NCBI GenBank assembly: GCA_965369375.1
Contig: CBDUQN010000020.1
Location: 1-38,593, forward strand
Reading direction: 5' to 3'
Source: CBDUQN01 sp965369375
Lineage (GTDB): Bacteria; Krumholzibacteriota; Krumholzibacteriia; Krumholzibacteriales; Krumholzibacteriaceae
DNA length: 38,593 bases
In this document: piece after piece, positions 24,827 through 32,154 of the stretch
Layout of the letters: each line of letters starts with the position of its first letter
Numbering within the stretch: the first letter of the stretch is position 1
Notes under the pieces: model-generated
What the model was told of the DNA's origin: nothing
Seen by the model: the letters and a program-made list of their open reading frames with translations, nothing else
Databases searched by the model: none
Program-made: the position numbers and the translations under genes

Positions 24827-25771
24827 TCAATGAAGTTGCCCGCTACTAGTTACAACATATACGCCCCTGACAAGATCCAGGCGGAAGGCATTGAAGTAAA
24901 CCCTTCCATCTTTCATGACATTGAACAGAACAAAGGTGCTTCTCGCGCCGAGATCCCCGGTTCCGCGGGCGTGCCCCGCGTCCAGCTGCCACACGCCATC
25001 GATATTCACGGCACTGAAATTATGCGTGTGGCCGCAGATGTACGCGGTGACACTGTAACGCTTAAGGGTATTCCAGAACCTGTCACGGTTCTCAGGATGT
25101 CGATTCAAACTATCGTATTCATGGCGCAGCCGGCCGTTCTCTTCATCGGGTTGCGGGTAAGCGGGCTCATGGCCCATCACGAACGTGATCGGTTTTTCAT
25201 TTGCCTCCAAGTCGGCGGCCAGCCAGCTATGCAATTCATCGACAACGTCGCCATCAGTGCCGACATCCGAGAAACCGTTGTAATATTGATTCAAAACGAC
25301 AAAATGCGCATCATGGTACTCAAAGGAAAAACTCGTTTCCTCGCTTCCCTGTGGCCCGACATTCACGATAGAGGGCAGCGTGCTGCCATTGGGATTGTAA
25401 TTTCTCAGCCAAATCATGTCATCTGCGGTCTCGGCCTCATGATTGCCGACCACGGGGTACCAGAGATAATCCTCGTCAATGTATGTTTGAATAGTGGTCA
25501 AAACATCGGCCGGTGGATCAATATCCCCTGGCGAGACCATAAATTCGCCGGGGCCGAGGGAATCGATCGCCTCACACACACCCCGAAAATAGTCTCTATC
25601 TTCCCCGGTATATTGCCTCATGTCCGCAGTCACGTAGAAAACGAAATCAATACCATTATCTTCTATATCGACGGGAGTGTCGGTTTGCGAACAACCTGAA
25701 ACAATTATCAGCGAGATGGCTATCCAATAGATACACCGAGAAATTACAATCCCAGTGGCAAGCCGCTTCAT
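24827..25771 (-). CDS. Metallophosphoesterase lipoprotein
   Basis: The 314-residue protein has a lipobox IIVSGC (lipid-modified Cys27) after a hydrophobic stretch. The calcineurin-like metallophosphoesterase motifs are D50 (TADMRQY), SPGDID (80-85), VVGNHE (107-112), MGHEP and CGHTHN, which would bind two metals. It hydrolyses a phosphoester in the periplasm or at the outer membrane; the substrate is unknown. The start at 25771 is set by AGGAGA eight bases upstream; a longer ORF from 25819 lacks the signal arrangement. A candidate promoter lies at 25848-25876. Confidence 0.9.
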   Translation of the reverse strand: MKRLATGIVISRCIYWIAISLIIVSGCSQTDTPVDIEDNGIDFVFYVTADMRQYTGEDRDYFRGVCEAIDSLGPGEFMVSPGDIDPPADVLTTIQTYIDEDYLWYPVVGNHEAETADDMIWLRNYNPNGSTLPSIVNVGPQGSEETSFSFEYHDAHFVVLNQYYNGFSDVGTDGDVVDELHSWLAADLEANEKPITFVMGHEPAYPQPDEENGRLRHEYDSLNRHPENRDRFWNTLKRYSVTAYICGHTHNFSAVNIDGVWQLDAGHARGTGDLGARSTFVLFNVMKDGRVYFNAFRLDLVRGVYVVTSSGQLH

Positions 25772-25847
25772 AATATTGTTCTCCTGTCCGCGCCCTTTGC
25801 CGGATAACCGTTCCGACAAAGAAACAAGACATTGCGCCGTTCATTTC

Positions 25848-25876
25848 ATATAATAGCATACCATGCGGGTGCACAA
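25848..25876 (-). promoter_or_regulatory. Candidate promoter of the metallophosphoesterase gene
   Basis: On the minus strand TTGTGC (25871-25876), a 17-bp spacer and TTATAT (25848-25853) lie about 75 bases upstream of the start. The remaining divergent gap up to 26001 contains a TTGACA on the plus strand (25910-25915) without a good -10. Confidence 0.35.
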
Positions 25877-26001
25877 CACATCTCGAATGCTCCAGTCACA
25901 CAAAACTGCTTGACATACAATAGGAAGAGGTGGCAGGAAAAGAACATCTAACATAATAAAATAGCAGGAGCCAATAATCTAATTAAACAGAAGGAGCCAA
26001 C

Positions 26002-28044
26002 ATGAAGTATAAAAGAATAATAACACTTCTGCTGCTCATTGCGATTGTCACAATCCCGTCTTCGTCATTCCTGCTTGCGGCGGCAAGCAAATATAGTTCG
26101 CTCCTCGAAACGCGAGAAGGACGAGGGGAGCTCGCTGCGCTCGCGCAGATGGAAGAGTCCCGCGCCATTACGGCGAACGTCATCGAAACGCTCCTCGCCG
26201 ACCCGGATGCACTCATCCGCTTACGATGCGCGGAGGTCCTCGGGCGAATCGCGGATCCAAAGGGGATCTCCTACCTCGAACGGTTGCTCGAGGATGAAAA
26301 CATGGAGGTCGCCGAGACGGCCGTCTACGCGCTCGGGCTTATAGGAAGCGAGGAAGTGCTCGAACCGCTCAAAAACTGTCTTTCGAAAAAGCCGAAGCAC
26401 ATTCGAATCCGCACTCTCCAGGCGCTCGGGATCACGAAAAAACCCGATGCTGCGTCCATAATCGAGCCGTCCCTCACCGATTTCCACTCGGTGGTGCGCG
26501 CGGAGGCCGCGCTTTCGCTCGCTTCGCTCGGGGACACTACCGCCGCCGTTCACTGCCTGGATCCGCTTTACGATCCGAGCGAGAAAGTCGTCGCTTCGGC
26601 GGTATATGCCATCGGAAGATTGAGGTATAGAGCGGCGGGCAAGCAGATAGCAAAGCTCCTCGATCATGAGGACCGCACGATGCGGATGCGCGCGGCGGAA
26701 GCGCTCGGTCGTATAAAAGAGGAGAAGGCGATAGATCAGCTCGGAGCGCTGCTCCTCGATGAAGACCGGATGGTACGCATCAAAACCGCAGAGGCGCTTG
26801 CGAGAATCGGCGAGAAAAAAAGCGCACGGATCCTCGAACAGGTGCTCGCTTCAGAGGACAATTATATCAAAACGATTGCGCTCGAAGGCATCACGTCGTC
26901 GAAAAACAAGAAATCGTTCGAATCGGTGGTGCCGCTCCTCGAGGACCGCTCTCTCATGGTGCGAATCGCGGCCATCACTGCGGCGGCCGCAACGGGAGAG
27001 AAGAAAGCGCGCGAACGCATTCTCGCGTCCTATAAAAAAGGTGCACCGGTAGAGAAAATGACGGCGCTCAAGGCGCTCGGACGTGTCGGCGCGAAGGAGG
27101 ATATCCCGTTGCTCACGAGCATGCTCCTCGCAGCCGACGACCACTTTATACGCGAAGGAGCCGCGGCGGGACTGGGAGCCTGGAAAGAGAAAAAAGAGCT
27201 GGAAGAACCGGTCACCATCGAAGGAGAAACGCTGCGCCCTATCGATGCTCTCGTACGTTGCGCCGACGACGATGATTGGGTCATCGCCACCATGAGCATC
27301 GAGTCTATCGGCCGCATCGACCGTCCCGAAGTGATATCCGATCTCGCTGCCGTTTTTGAGAAGCGCACCTCGCGTCTGGACGGCGACCGGAGATTGGAGA
27401 TCGTACGCACCGTGAGCTCCCTCGGTGAAGAGCTCAACGACGAAGAACGGGAGGCCCACGGAATCGTAAATTTCCTGCGAAATGCGAGCATGGACAGCGA
27501 TCCCCGCATAGCGCGGGCAGCAGCCGCCTCGGCGGAACGCTTTGGTGCGACGATCAAGGCGCAACCCTCAGGCAATTGGAAACGCGGAGAACCACCATGG
27601 GGTGAGCCGTCCCTGCCGCTCGGGGAGAGAAAGATTGTCTTAAAAACGAATCGCGGCGATATTGAAATCCTCCTGTTCGGCGACGACGCGCCGAACATCG
27701 TTCATAGCGTCCTCTCGCTCGCGGAATCCGGTTTTTATGACGGTCTTACATTTCATCGTGTCGTCCCCGGATTCGTTATTCAGGGCGGCTGTCCGCGGGG
27801 AGACGGCTGGGGAGACGCGGGATATTTCTTGCGGAGCCAATTCAATATGCACCGGTATGAACGGGGTATGGTCGGCATGGCTCACGCCGGAAAGGACACG
27901 CCGGGAAGCCAGTTCTTCATAACGCAAACACCTCAGCCGCATCTCGACGGCCGCTATACGATCATCGGAAAGGTTACAATGGGAATGGAAGTAGTCGATC
28001 TGATCGAAGTCGGTGATACCTTCTCTATCGTCGTACTGGAATAA
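26002..28044 (+). CDS. Exported HEAT-repeat protein fused to a cyclophilin-type peptidyl-prolyl isomerase
   Basis: The 680-residue protein has a signal peptide (hydrophobic residues about 6-26). Residues about 35-520 are a run of about 13 HEAT/PBS-lyase-like repeats with the pattern R-x-x-AAEALGRI. Residues about 545-680 are a cyclophilin domain with FHRVVPGFVIQGG and GSQFFITQTPQPHLDG, including the catalytic Arg of FHR. It probably acts as a periplasmic folding factor whose HEAT solenoid binds client proteins; the client is unknown. AAGGAG lies five bases before the ATG. The downstream symporter follows closely, but a folding link between them is not evident. Confidence 0.9.
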   Translation: MKYKRIITLLLLIAIVTIPSSSFLLAAASKYSSLLETREGRGELAALAQMEESRAITANVIETLLADPDALIRLRCAEVLGRIADPKGISYLERLLEDENMEVAETAVYALGLIGSEEVLEPLKNCLSKKPKHIRIRTLQALGITKKPDAASIIEPSLTDFHSVVRAEAALSLASLGDTTAAVHCLDPLYDPSEKVVASAVYAIGRLRYRAAGKQIAKLLDHEDRTMRMRAAEALGRIKEEKAIDQLGALLLDEDRMVRIKTAEALARIGEKKSARILEQVLASEDNYIKTIALEGITSSKNKKSFESVVPLLEDRSLMVRIAAITAAAATGEKKARERILASYKKGAPVEKMTALKALGRVGAKEDIPLLTSMLLAADDHFIREGAAAGLGAWKEKKELEEPVTIEGETLRPIDALVRCADDDDWVIATMSIESIGRIDRPEVISDLAAVFEKRTSRLDGDRRLEIVRTVSSLGEELNDEEREAHGIVNFLRNASMDSDPRIARAAAASAERFGATIKAQPSGNWKRGEPPWGEPSLPLGERKIVLKTNRGDIEILLFGDDAPNIVHSVLSLAESGFYDGLTFHRVVPGFVIQGGCPRGDGWGDAGYFLRSQFNMHRYERGMVGMAHAGKDTPGSQFFITQTPQPHLDGRYTIIGKVTMGMEVVDLIEVGDTFSIVVLE

Positions 28045-28069
28045 TCGGCCGCCTCAACAGGAAAAACGG

Positions 28070-29569
28070 TTGAAGGAAACATTCACATCAAGATGGTCTC
28101 TGCTCCTCGCCGCGCTCGGCATGGCAATCGGCACGGGTAATATCTGGCGCTTTCCACGTGTCGTCGCTCAGAACGGGGGCGCTGCGTTTCTCATCCCCTG
28201 GTTTCTCTTTCTCTTTCTGTGGTCGATACCGCTGCTCATCGTCGAGTTCGGTATGGGGAAAAAAACCCGTATGGGAACGATCGGCGCCTTCGGCTCGATG
28301 AACCGGAAGCTTACCTGGATGGGCGGCTTCGTCGGATTCTGCACGCTCGCTATCACATTTTACTACTGTGTCGTCACCGGCTGGTGCTTCCGGTATACAT
28401 TCGCCTCGTTGATCGATCTCGCCGTGCCGGCGAAGTCCCTTGCGGGAGGCGGCCTCTGGGGCGCGGAAACGATCGAGTTCTGGACCGCCTTCACCAAAAG
28501 CGCATGGCAGCCGGTTCTCTTTCACCTCGCCGGCATACTCGCGGGTTCATTGATAATCTACCGGGGGGTTGTGCGGGGAATCGAACGCGCCAATCGCGTG
28601 CTCATCCCGGCGCTGTTCGTCCTGCTTCTGATCGCCGCCGTGCGGGCGGTGTCGCTGCCGGGCGCGGCCAGCGGACTCAACTTTCTCTTCGAGCCTCGTT
28701 GGCGGGAGCTTCTCAACTACCGTATCTGGCTCGAGGGCCTCACCCAGAGTGCCTGGTCGACGGGAGCGGGATGGGGGCTGATTTTGACCTATGCCGTTTA
28801 TATGCGCAAGAACGACGACATCGTCGCGAACTCATTTCTCGCCGGGCTCGGCAACAACTCCGCCTCACTGCTTGCCGCGCTCGCGATCATCCCGACCGTG
28901 TTTGCGATTCTTCCCGCCGAACAGGCCCTTTCGGTCATGACCGATACGGGGCCCGTGAGCACCGGACTCACCTTCATCTGGATTCCACGCCTCTTCGAAG
29001 AGATAGCTGGGGGGCGCTTTTTTCTCTTCGTTTTCTTTCTCGCCCTCTCGATAGCAGCGCTCTCGTCACTGATCGCGATGATCGAGCTCGGAACGAGAAT
29101 AGTGATGGATTTCGGACTGACCCGGCACAAGGGAATCGTGATCATCGGCGGAGGCTGCTTTATCTTCGGGCTTCCATCGGCGCTCAACCCCTCATTCTTC
29201 CAGAACCAGGACTGGGTATGGAGCATCGGCCTTCTGCTCAGCGGCCTCTTATTCATCGTGACGGTCATTTCCTATGGTGTCGATCGATTCAGGCGCGAGC
29301 TCGTCGACAGCCCGGACAACGACATGAAGCTCGGCAAAGTGTTTAATATCGTCATAAAATTCTTCATCCCCGTCGAGTTCCTCGCGATGATCACCTGGTG
29401 GTTCACGCAGGCGATACTGGAATACGATCCCGAGCTCTGGTGGCATCCCTTCCGAACATTCAGCGTCGGGACGTGCATCTTTCAGTGGGGTGTGCTCATC
29501 GCATTGCTCCTTGTCTTCAACAAATCGATACAGCGCCTTCTCTTCGAGCGAAGGGGAGTCGAACCATGA
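28070..29569 (+). CDS. Sodium-dependent amino acid transporter (NSS/SNF family)
   Basis: The 499-residue product has about 12 transmembrane segments and opens with SRWSLLLAALGMAIGTGNIWRFP, the NSS TM1 signature that forms the Na+ and substrate site. It couples Na+ entry to uptake of an amino acid; bacterial homologues with a MetS-type small subunit take up methionine or alanine. The start is TTG 28070, seven bases after AGGA, which gives the family-typical N terminus. An ATG at 28013 would overlap the HEAT-cyclophilin gene by 32 bases and add an unrelated polar leader. The stop overlaps the next start as ATGA. Confidence 0.92.
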   Translation: MKETFTSRWSLLLAALGMAIGTGNIWRFPRVVAQNGGAAFLIPWFLFLFLWSIPLLIVEFGMGKKTRMGTIGAFGSMNRKLTWMGGFVGFCTLAITFYYCVVTGWCFRYTFASLIDLAVPAKSLAGGGLWGAETIEFWTAFTKSAWQPVLFHLAGILAGSLIIYRGVVRGIERANRVLIPALFVLLLIAAVRAVSLPGAASGLNFLFEPRWRELLNYRIWLEGLTQSAWSTGAGWGLILTYAVYMRKNDDIVANSFLAGLGNNSASLLAALAIIPTVFAILPAEQALSVMTDTGPVSTGLTFIWIPRLFEEIAGGRFFLFVFFLALSIAALSSLIAMIELGTRIVMDFGLTRHKGIVIIGGGCFIFGLPSALNPSFFQNQDWVWSIGLLLSGLLFIVTVISYGVDRFRRELVDSPDNDMKLGKVFNIVIKFFIPVEFLAMITWWFTQAILEYDPELWWHPFRTFSVGTCIFQWGVLIALLLVFNKSIQRLLFERRGVEP

Positions 29570-29715
29570 CCGATTCCGCCATTGCAATGATGATCACCCT
29601 GTGCACCCTCGTATGGGGGGGATTTCTCATGTTTTTGCTAATCGTCTGGAAGATCGAAAAGAGAAAAGCGGCCGAGTCGGTGGAACACGAGCCCGAGAAA
29701 CAAAATCATATCTAA
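29566..29715 (+). CDS. MetS-like NSS transporter small subunit
   Basis: This 49-residue protein has one transmembrane helix (about residues 5-27, IAMMITLCTLVWGGFLMFLL) followed by a charged tail rich in Lys and Glu. Its ATG overlaps the last codons of the transporter (ATGA at 29566-29569). Size, topology and position match the MetS-type small subunit needed for activity of some NSS importers. Confidence 0.85.
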   Translation: MTDSAIAMMITLCTLVWGGFLMFLLIVWKIEKRKAAESVEHEPEKQNHI

Positions 29716-29802
29716 GTCCGTAGATAAACAGATGCTTCGATGACGGCATGTCAATAATTACCAAACTCTGAATATCTTCTTTTTGAAAGGAGAATACCAA
29801 AT

Positions 29803-30201
29803 ATGGAAGAACACGTAACGATCCTGGGAGCGCTCTATGTCGCATTCAATGCTCTCGGCATTGCAATAGCGGTTATCATCTTTGTTGTTATCTCGAGCGG
29901 CGGATTGATCTCGGGCGATATGGAGGCGATAGCGATCACATCGACCGTCGGCTCCCTTATAGCCTTCATAATCATTATATTCTCGGTGCCCGGACTCATC
30001 GCGGGGATCGGTTTGCTCAAGAGACGTCCATGGTCGAGAATCCTCGCCCTGATAGTCGGCTGCATCGAGTTGATGAATATCCCCTTTGGAACGATGCTCG
30101 GTATCTACACGATATGGGTTCTCATAAAAGAGGAAACGACTCGGCTCTTCACGGCGAAAGCCGATACAATAGCTAGCGCGGATTCTTCGCAAGTCTCGTG
30201 A
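29803..30201 (+). CDS. Small multi-span membrane protein of unknown function
   Basis: The 132-residue protein has about four hydrophobic segments (10-31, 45-72, 80-96 and 97-108) and a short hydrophilic tail. AAGGAG lies ten bases before the ATG. I do not recognise a family beyond small helical-bundle integral membrane proteins. It follows metS by 87 bases, which hold no clear promoter or terminator. Its 3' end overlaps the convergent Nudix gene by 29 bases. Confidence 0.75.
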   Translation: MEEHVTILGALYVAFNALGIAIAVIIFVVISSGGLISGDMEAIAITSTVGSLIAFIIIIFSVPGLIAGIGLLKRRPWSRILALIVGCIELMNIPFGTMLGIYTIWVLIKEETTRLFTAKADTIASADSSQVS

Positions 30202-30673
30202 GGACCTCTCGATGGACTTCGAAAGCGATATCAGGCAATTCGCTTAGAGGAAAGAAGCGAACATCCTCTGCATCATCTCCCGCGGCAAGTTCTCCCCCCG
30301 CAATATGACCCCGGTACAGGACGAGCAGGGTAATGCCCCTCGGATCATCGAAGCATGATTCAACCGTATAGAGGGAATCGAGCTCGACTGCCAATCCGGT
30401 TTCTTCGAGCAATTCCCTGCGCGCCGTTTCCCGCACCTCCTCTTCATATTCGATGAATCCGGACGGAATCGACCAGAGCCCCTTGTACGGTTCGTAGCGC
30501 CTGCGGACGAGCAGAACACGATCACCATCGAAAACGAGCACGCCGGCCGCGGGGGATGGGTTCATGTAGTGGACAAAGCTGCATCCCGCACACTGCATAC
30601 GGCGGTGTCCGCCTTCGAACGCTTTGTCCAGCGGTCTGCCGCAAGAAGGACAGAATTTGAACGCAACACTCAC
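30173..30673 (-). CDS. Nudix hydrolase with N-terminal zinc ribbon
   Basis: The 166-residue protein begins with a zinc ribbon (C8, C11, C28, C31) and contains a complete Nudix box at 72-94 (GFIEYEEEVRETARRELLEETGL pattern, G-x5-E-x7-REUxEExGU). The arrangement resembles NudC/NADH pyrophosphatase and short ADP-ribose-type relatives. It would hydrolyse a nucleoside diphosphate derivative in the cytoplasm; the substrate is not deducible. Its start overlaps the stop of the lipoprotein gene by four bases. The 3' end overlaps the convergent membrane-protein gene. Confidence 0.9.
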   Translation of the reverse strand: MSVAFKFCPSCGRPLDKAFEGGHRRMQCAGCSFVHYMNPSPAAGVLVFDGDRVLLVRRRYEPYKGLWSIPSGFIEYEEEVRETARRELLEETGLAVELDSLYTVESCFDDPRGITLLVLYRGHIAGGELAAGDDAEDVRFFPLSELPDIAFEVHREVLTRLAKNPR

Positions 30674-31998
30674 TGCAGCGTGTCACCCGCCCCCTCCGGT
30701 TGATACCGCATCAAAAAGAGACGCCACTCCCGGTCGATTGCATCGACATCCTCATCGTAAATTTCGTTGAACAAGAAATTCAACGCCGGAGCCTCCTCCA
30801 GTTCGTTGGACCTCTCGAAGAGAATCATGAATTTCTTCGGACCGTACCGTTCGATAAGAAAATCACAAAAGGAAGACCACGCGGGTATCGCGATATCCGT
30901 CCCGATTTTCATTAAATCCTCATCCTTGATCACCCTGAAAAGCGCGGGAATTTTCTGCTCCAGGAGAAGCTCCTTTGCAACCAGATGCAGGTCCCTGCCG
31001 AGCATCGAACCCCGCAAGGCAAACACGGTCCCTCTCACAATACCGGTGGGCGGTTTACCGTAATCGATCAAGAGGAGATGTATGACCTGATTATCCTCCG
31101 CCGGATCAATGGTATGAAGCTCCTTGTCCTCCCAGAGAGCCCGCTGGCGGTAATTCTTCGAACCGATGACTTTCTTGAAATTCTCTTCATTATGATAGTA
31201 GTAGTATTTGATCTTTCTCTCTGATTTTACTCCCAGTCTCCGCGCATACCCTTCGATCCTTTCGGCCTCCCTGTCGACCGCTCCCTCGGGAAAAGGAAAT
31301 CCCTTCAGATTGAAAAAGGTAATGTATTCGGTCTCGCTTTCTTCCCAGTCGGGGGGTTTCCTGAGAATGAGCTCTACATCATCGAAATAGATATATCCCG
31401 TTTTGAGATTTATCAGGCCGATCTCGACATAGCGCGCGTTGTCGGGCACAATCATTTTTCTCCCGTCTCTGAACCATTCAGTATCCCCCCACCGGTGCCG
31501 CGATTCCCCGTCGACTTGATATCGGTCAGAGACTCTGTTACCCTCTGCATCGTAAAACCGCACATAGATATTTGCCAGATCTCCCTGGCCTATGACTCTC
31601 TTGAGCCGCTTTGTCATGATCTCGGCAGAGAAGGCTATACCATAGCCGGGGTAGATGCGGTGCCTCTGGACGAGCACATACCACACGTCGGTATTGCCTA
31701 GGCCGCGGATATAATATGCGTACTGTCCGTTCTTCTTATCCTCGGTCGACTTGCCGAACATCGGAGGGATCTTTCCCTCTCCCTTGAACACCTTGAGCTC
31801 CCAACCTATGGGTTTGTTGTTTTTCCATCTCTCGAATGAGGGGTTTTTGATTAAATTGACATTGAGCGGTATCTCGGGTCGTTTTCCCGCGGCCTGCTCA
31901 CTTTCTCCCTCTTCCCTCTTATCACCGCCGCAACCCGCCAGTACCGAACATAATACCAGTAAAATTCCAACACTCATCAATCGGTTTTTGCCGGTCAT
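30670..31998 (-). CDS. Lipoprotein of unknown function with jelly-roll-like and degenerate peptidase-like regions
   Basis: The 442-residue protein has a lipobox VLAGC (Cys23) after a hydrophobic stretch. Residues about 45-215 (NLIKNPSFERWKNNKP to YIYFDDVELIL) resemble a carbohydrate-binding jelly roll. The C-terminal 200 residues, ending FCDFLIERYGPKKFMILF and DREWRLFL, recall gluzincin (peptidase MA) lipoproteins. But the HExxH zinc site is replaced by HLVAKELL, so catalysis is unlikely. Start 31998 is set by GAGGAGG five bases upstream; a longer ORF from 32073 lacks an SD. Confidence 0.75.
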   Translation of the reverse strand: MTGKNRLMSVGILLVLCSVLAGCGGDKREEGESEQAAGKRPEIPLNVNLIKNPSFERWKNNKPIGWELKVFKGEGKIPPMFGKSTEDKKNGQYAYYIRGLGNTDVWYVLVQRHRIYPGYGIAFSAEIMTKRLKRVIGQGDLANIYVRFYDAEGNRVSDRYQVDGESRHRWGDTEWFRDGRKMIVPDNARYVEIGLINLKTGYIYFDDVELILRKPPDWEESETEYITFFNLKGFPFPEGAVDREAERIEGYARRLGVKSERKIKYYYYHNEENFKKVIGSKNYRQRALWEDKELHTIDPAEDNQVIHLLLIDYGKPPTGIVRGTVFALRGSMLGRDLHLVAKELLLEQKIPALFRVIKDEDLMKIGTDIAIPAWSSFCDFLIERYGPKKFMILFERSNELEEAPALNFLFNEIYDEDVDAIDREWRLFLMRYQPEGAGDTLQ

Positions 31999-32126
31999 CG
32001 ATGCCTCCTCTATTCTCTGCAGGACTATATAATATACAAAAAAAAGAAAGGGTTGTTTCATCGAACGGCTCAAAATCCGCCCGTTGAATCCCTCTGTGCT
32101 GGATCAGGCAATGATATCAAGCACGT

Positions 32127-32151
32127 GAACGGCGAGGGCGGCCGGCCGTTC
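32127..32151 (-). terminator. Hairpin after the Lon-like gene, possible weak terminator
   Basis: GAACGGC and GCCGTTC form a perfect 7-bp stem (32127-32133 with 32145-32151) around a GC-rich loop, just downstream of the Lon-like stop. No U-tract follows, so termination is uncertain. Confidence 0.3.
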
Positions 32152-32154
32152 CGG

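Noticed and set aside
25910..25915. Plus-strand TTGACA as the promoter of the HEAT-cyclophilin gene
   Set aside because: No acceptable -10 hexamer at 16-18 bp; the TACAAT that follows is directly adjacent.
28219..29346. 375-residue plus-strand ORF within the NSS transporter
   Set aside because: It is an out-of-frame reading of a well-supported transporter and is arginine-rich, as expected for a shadow frame.
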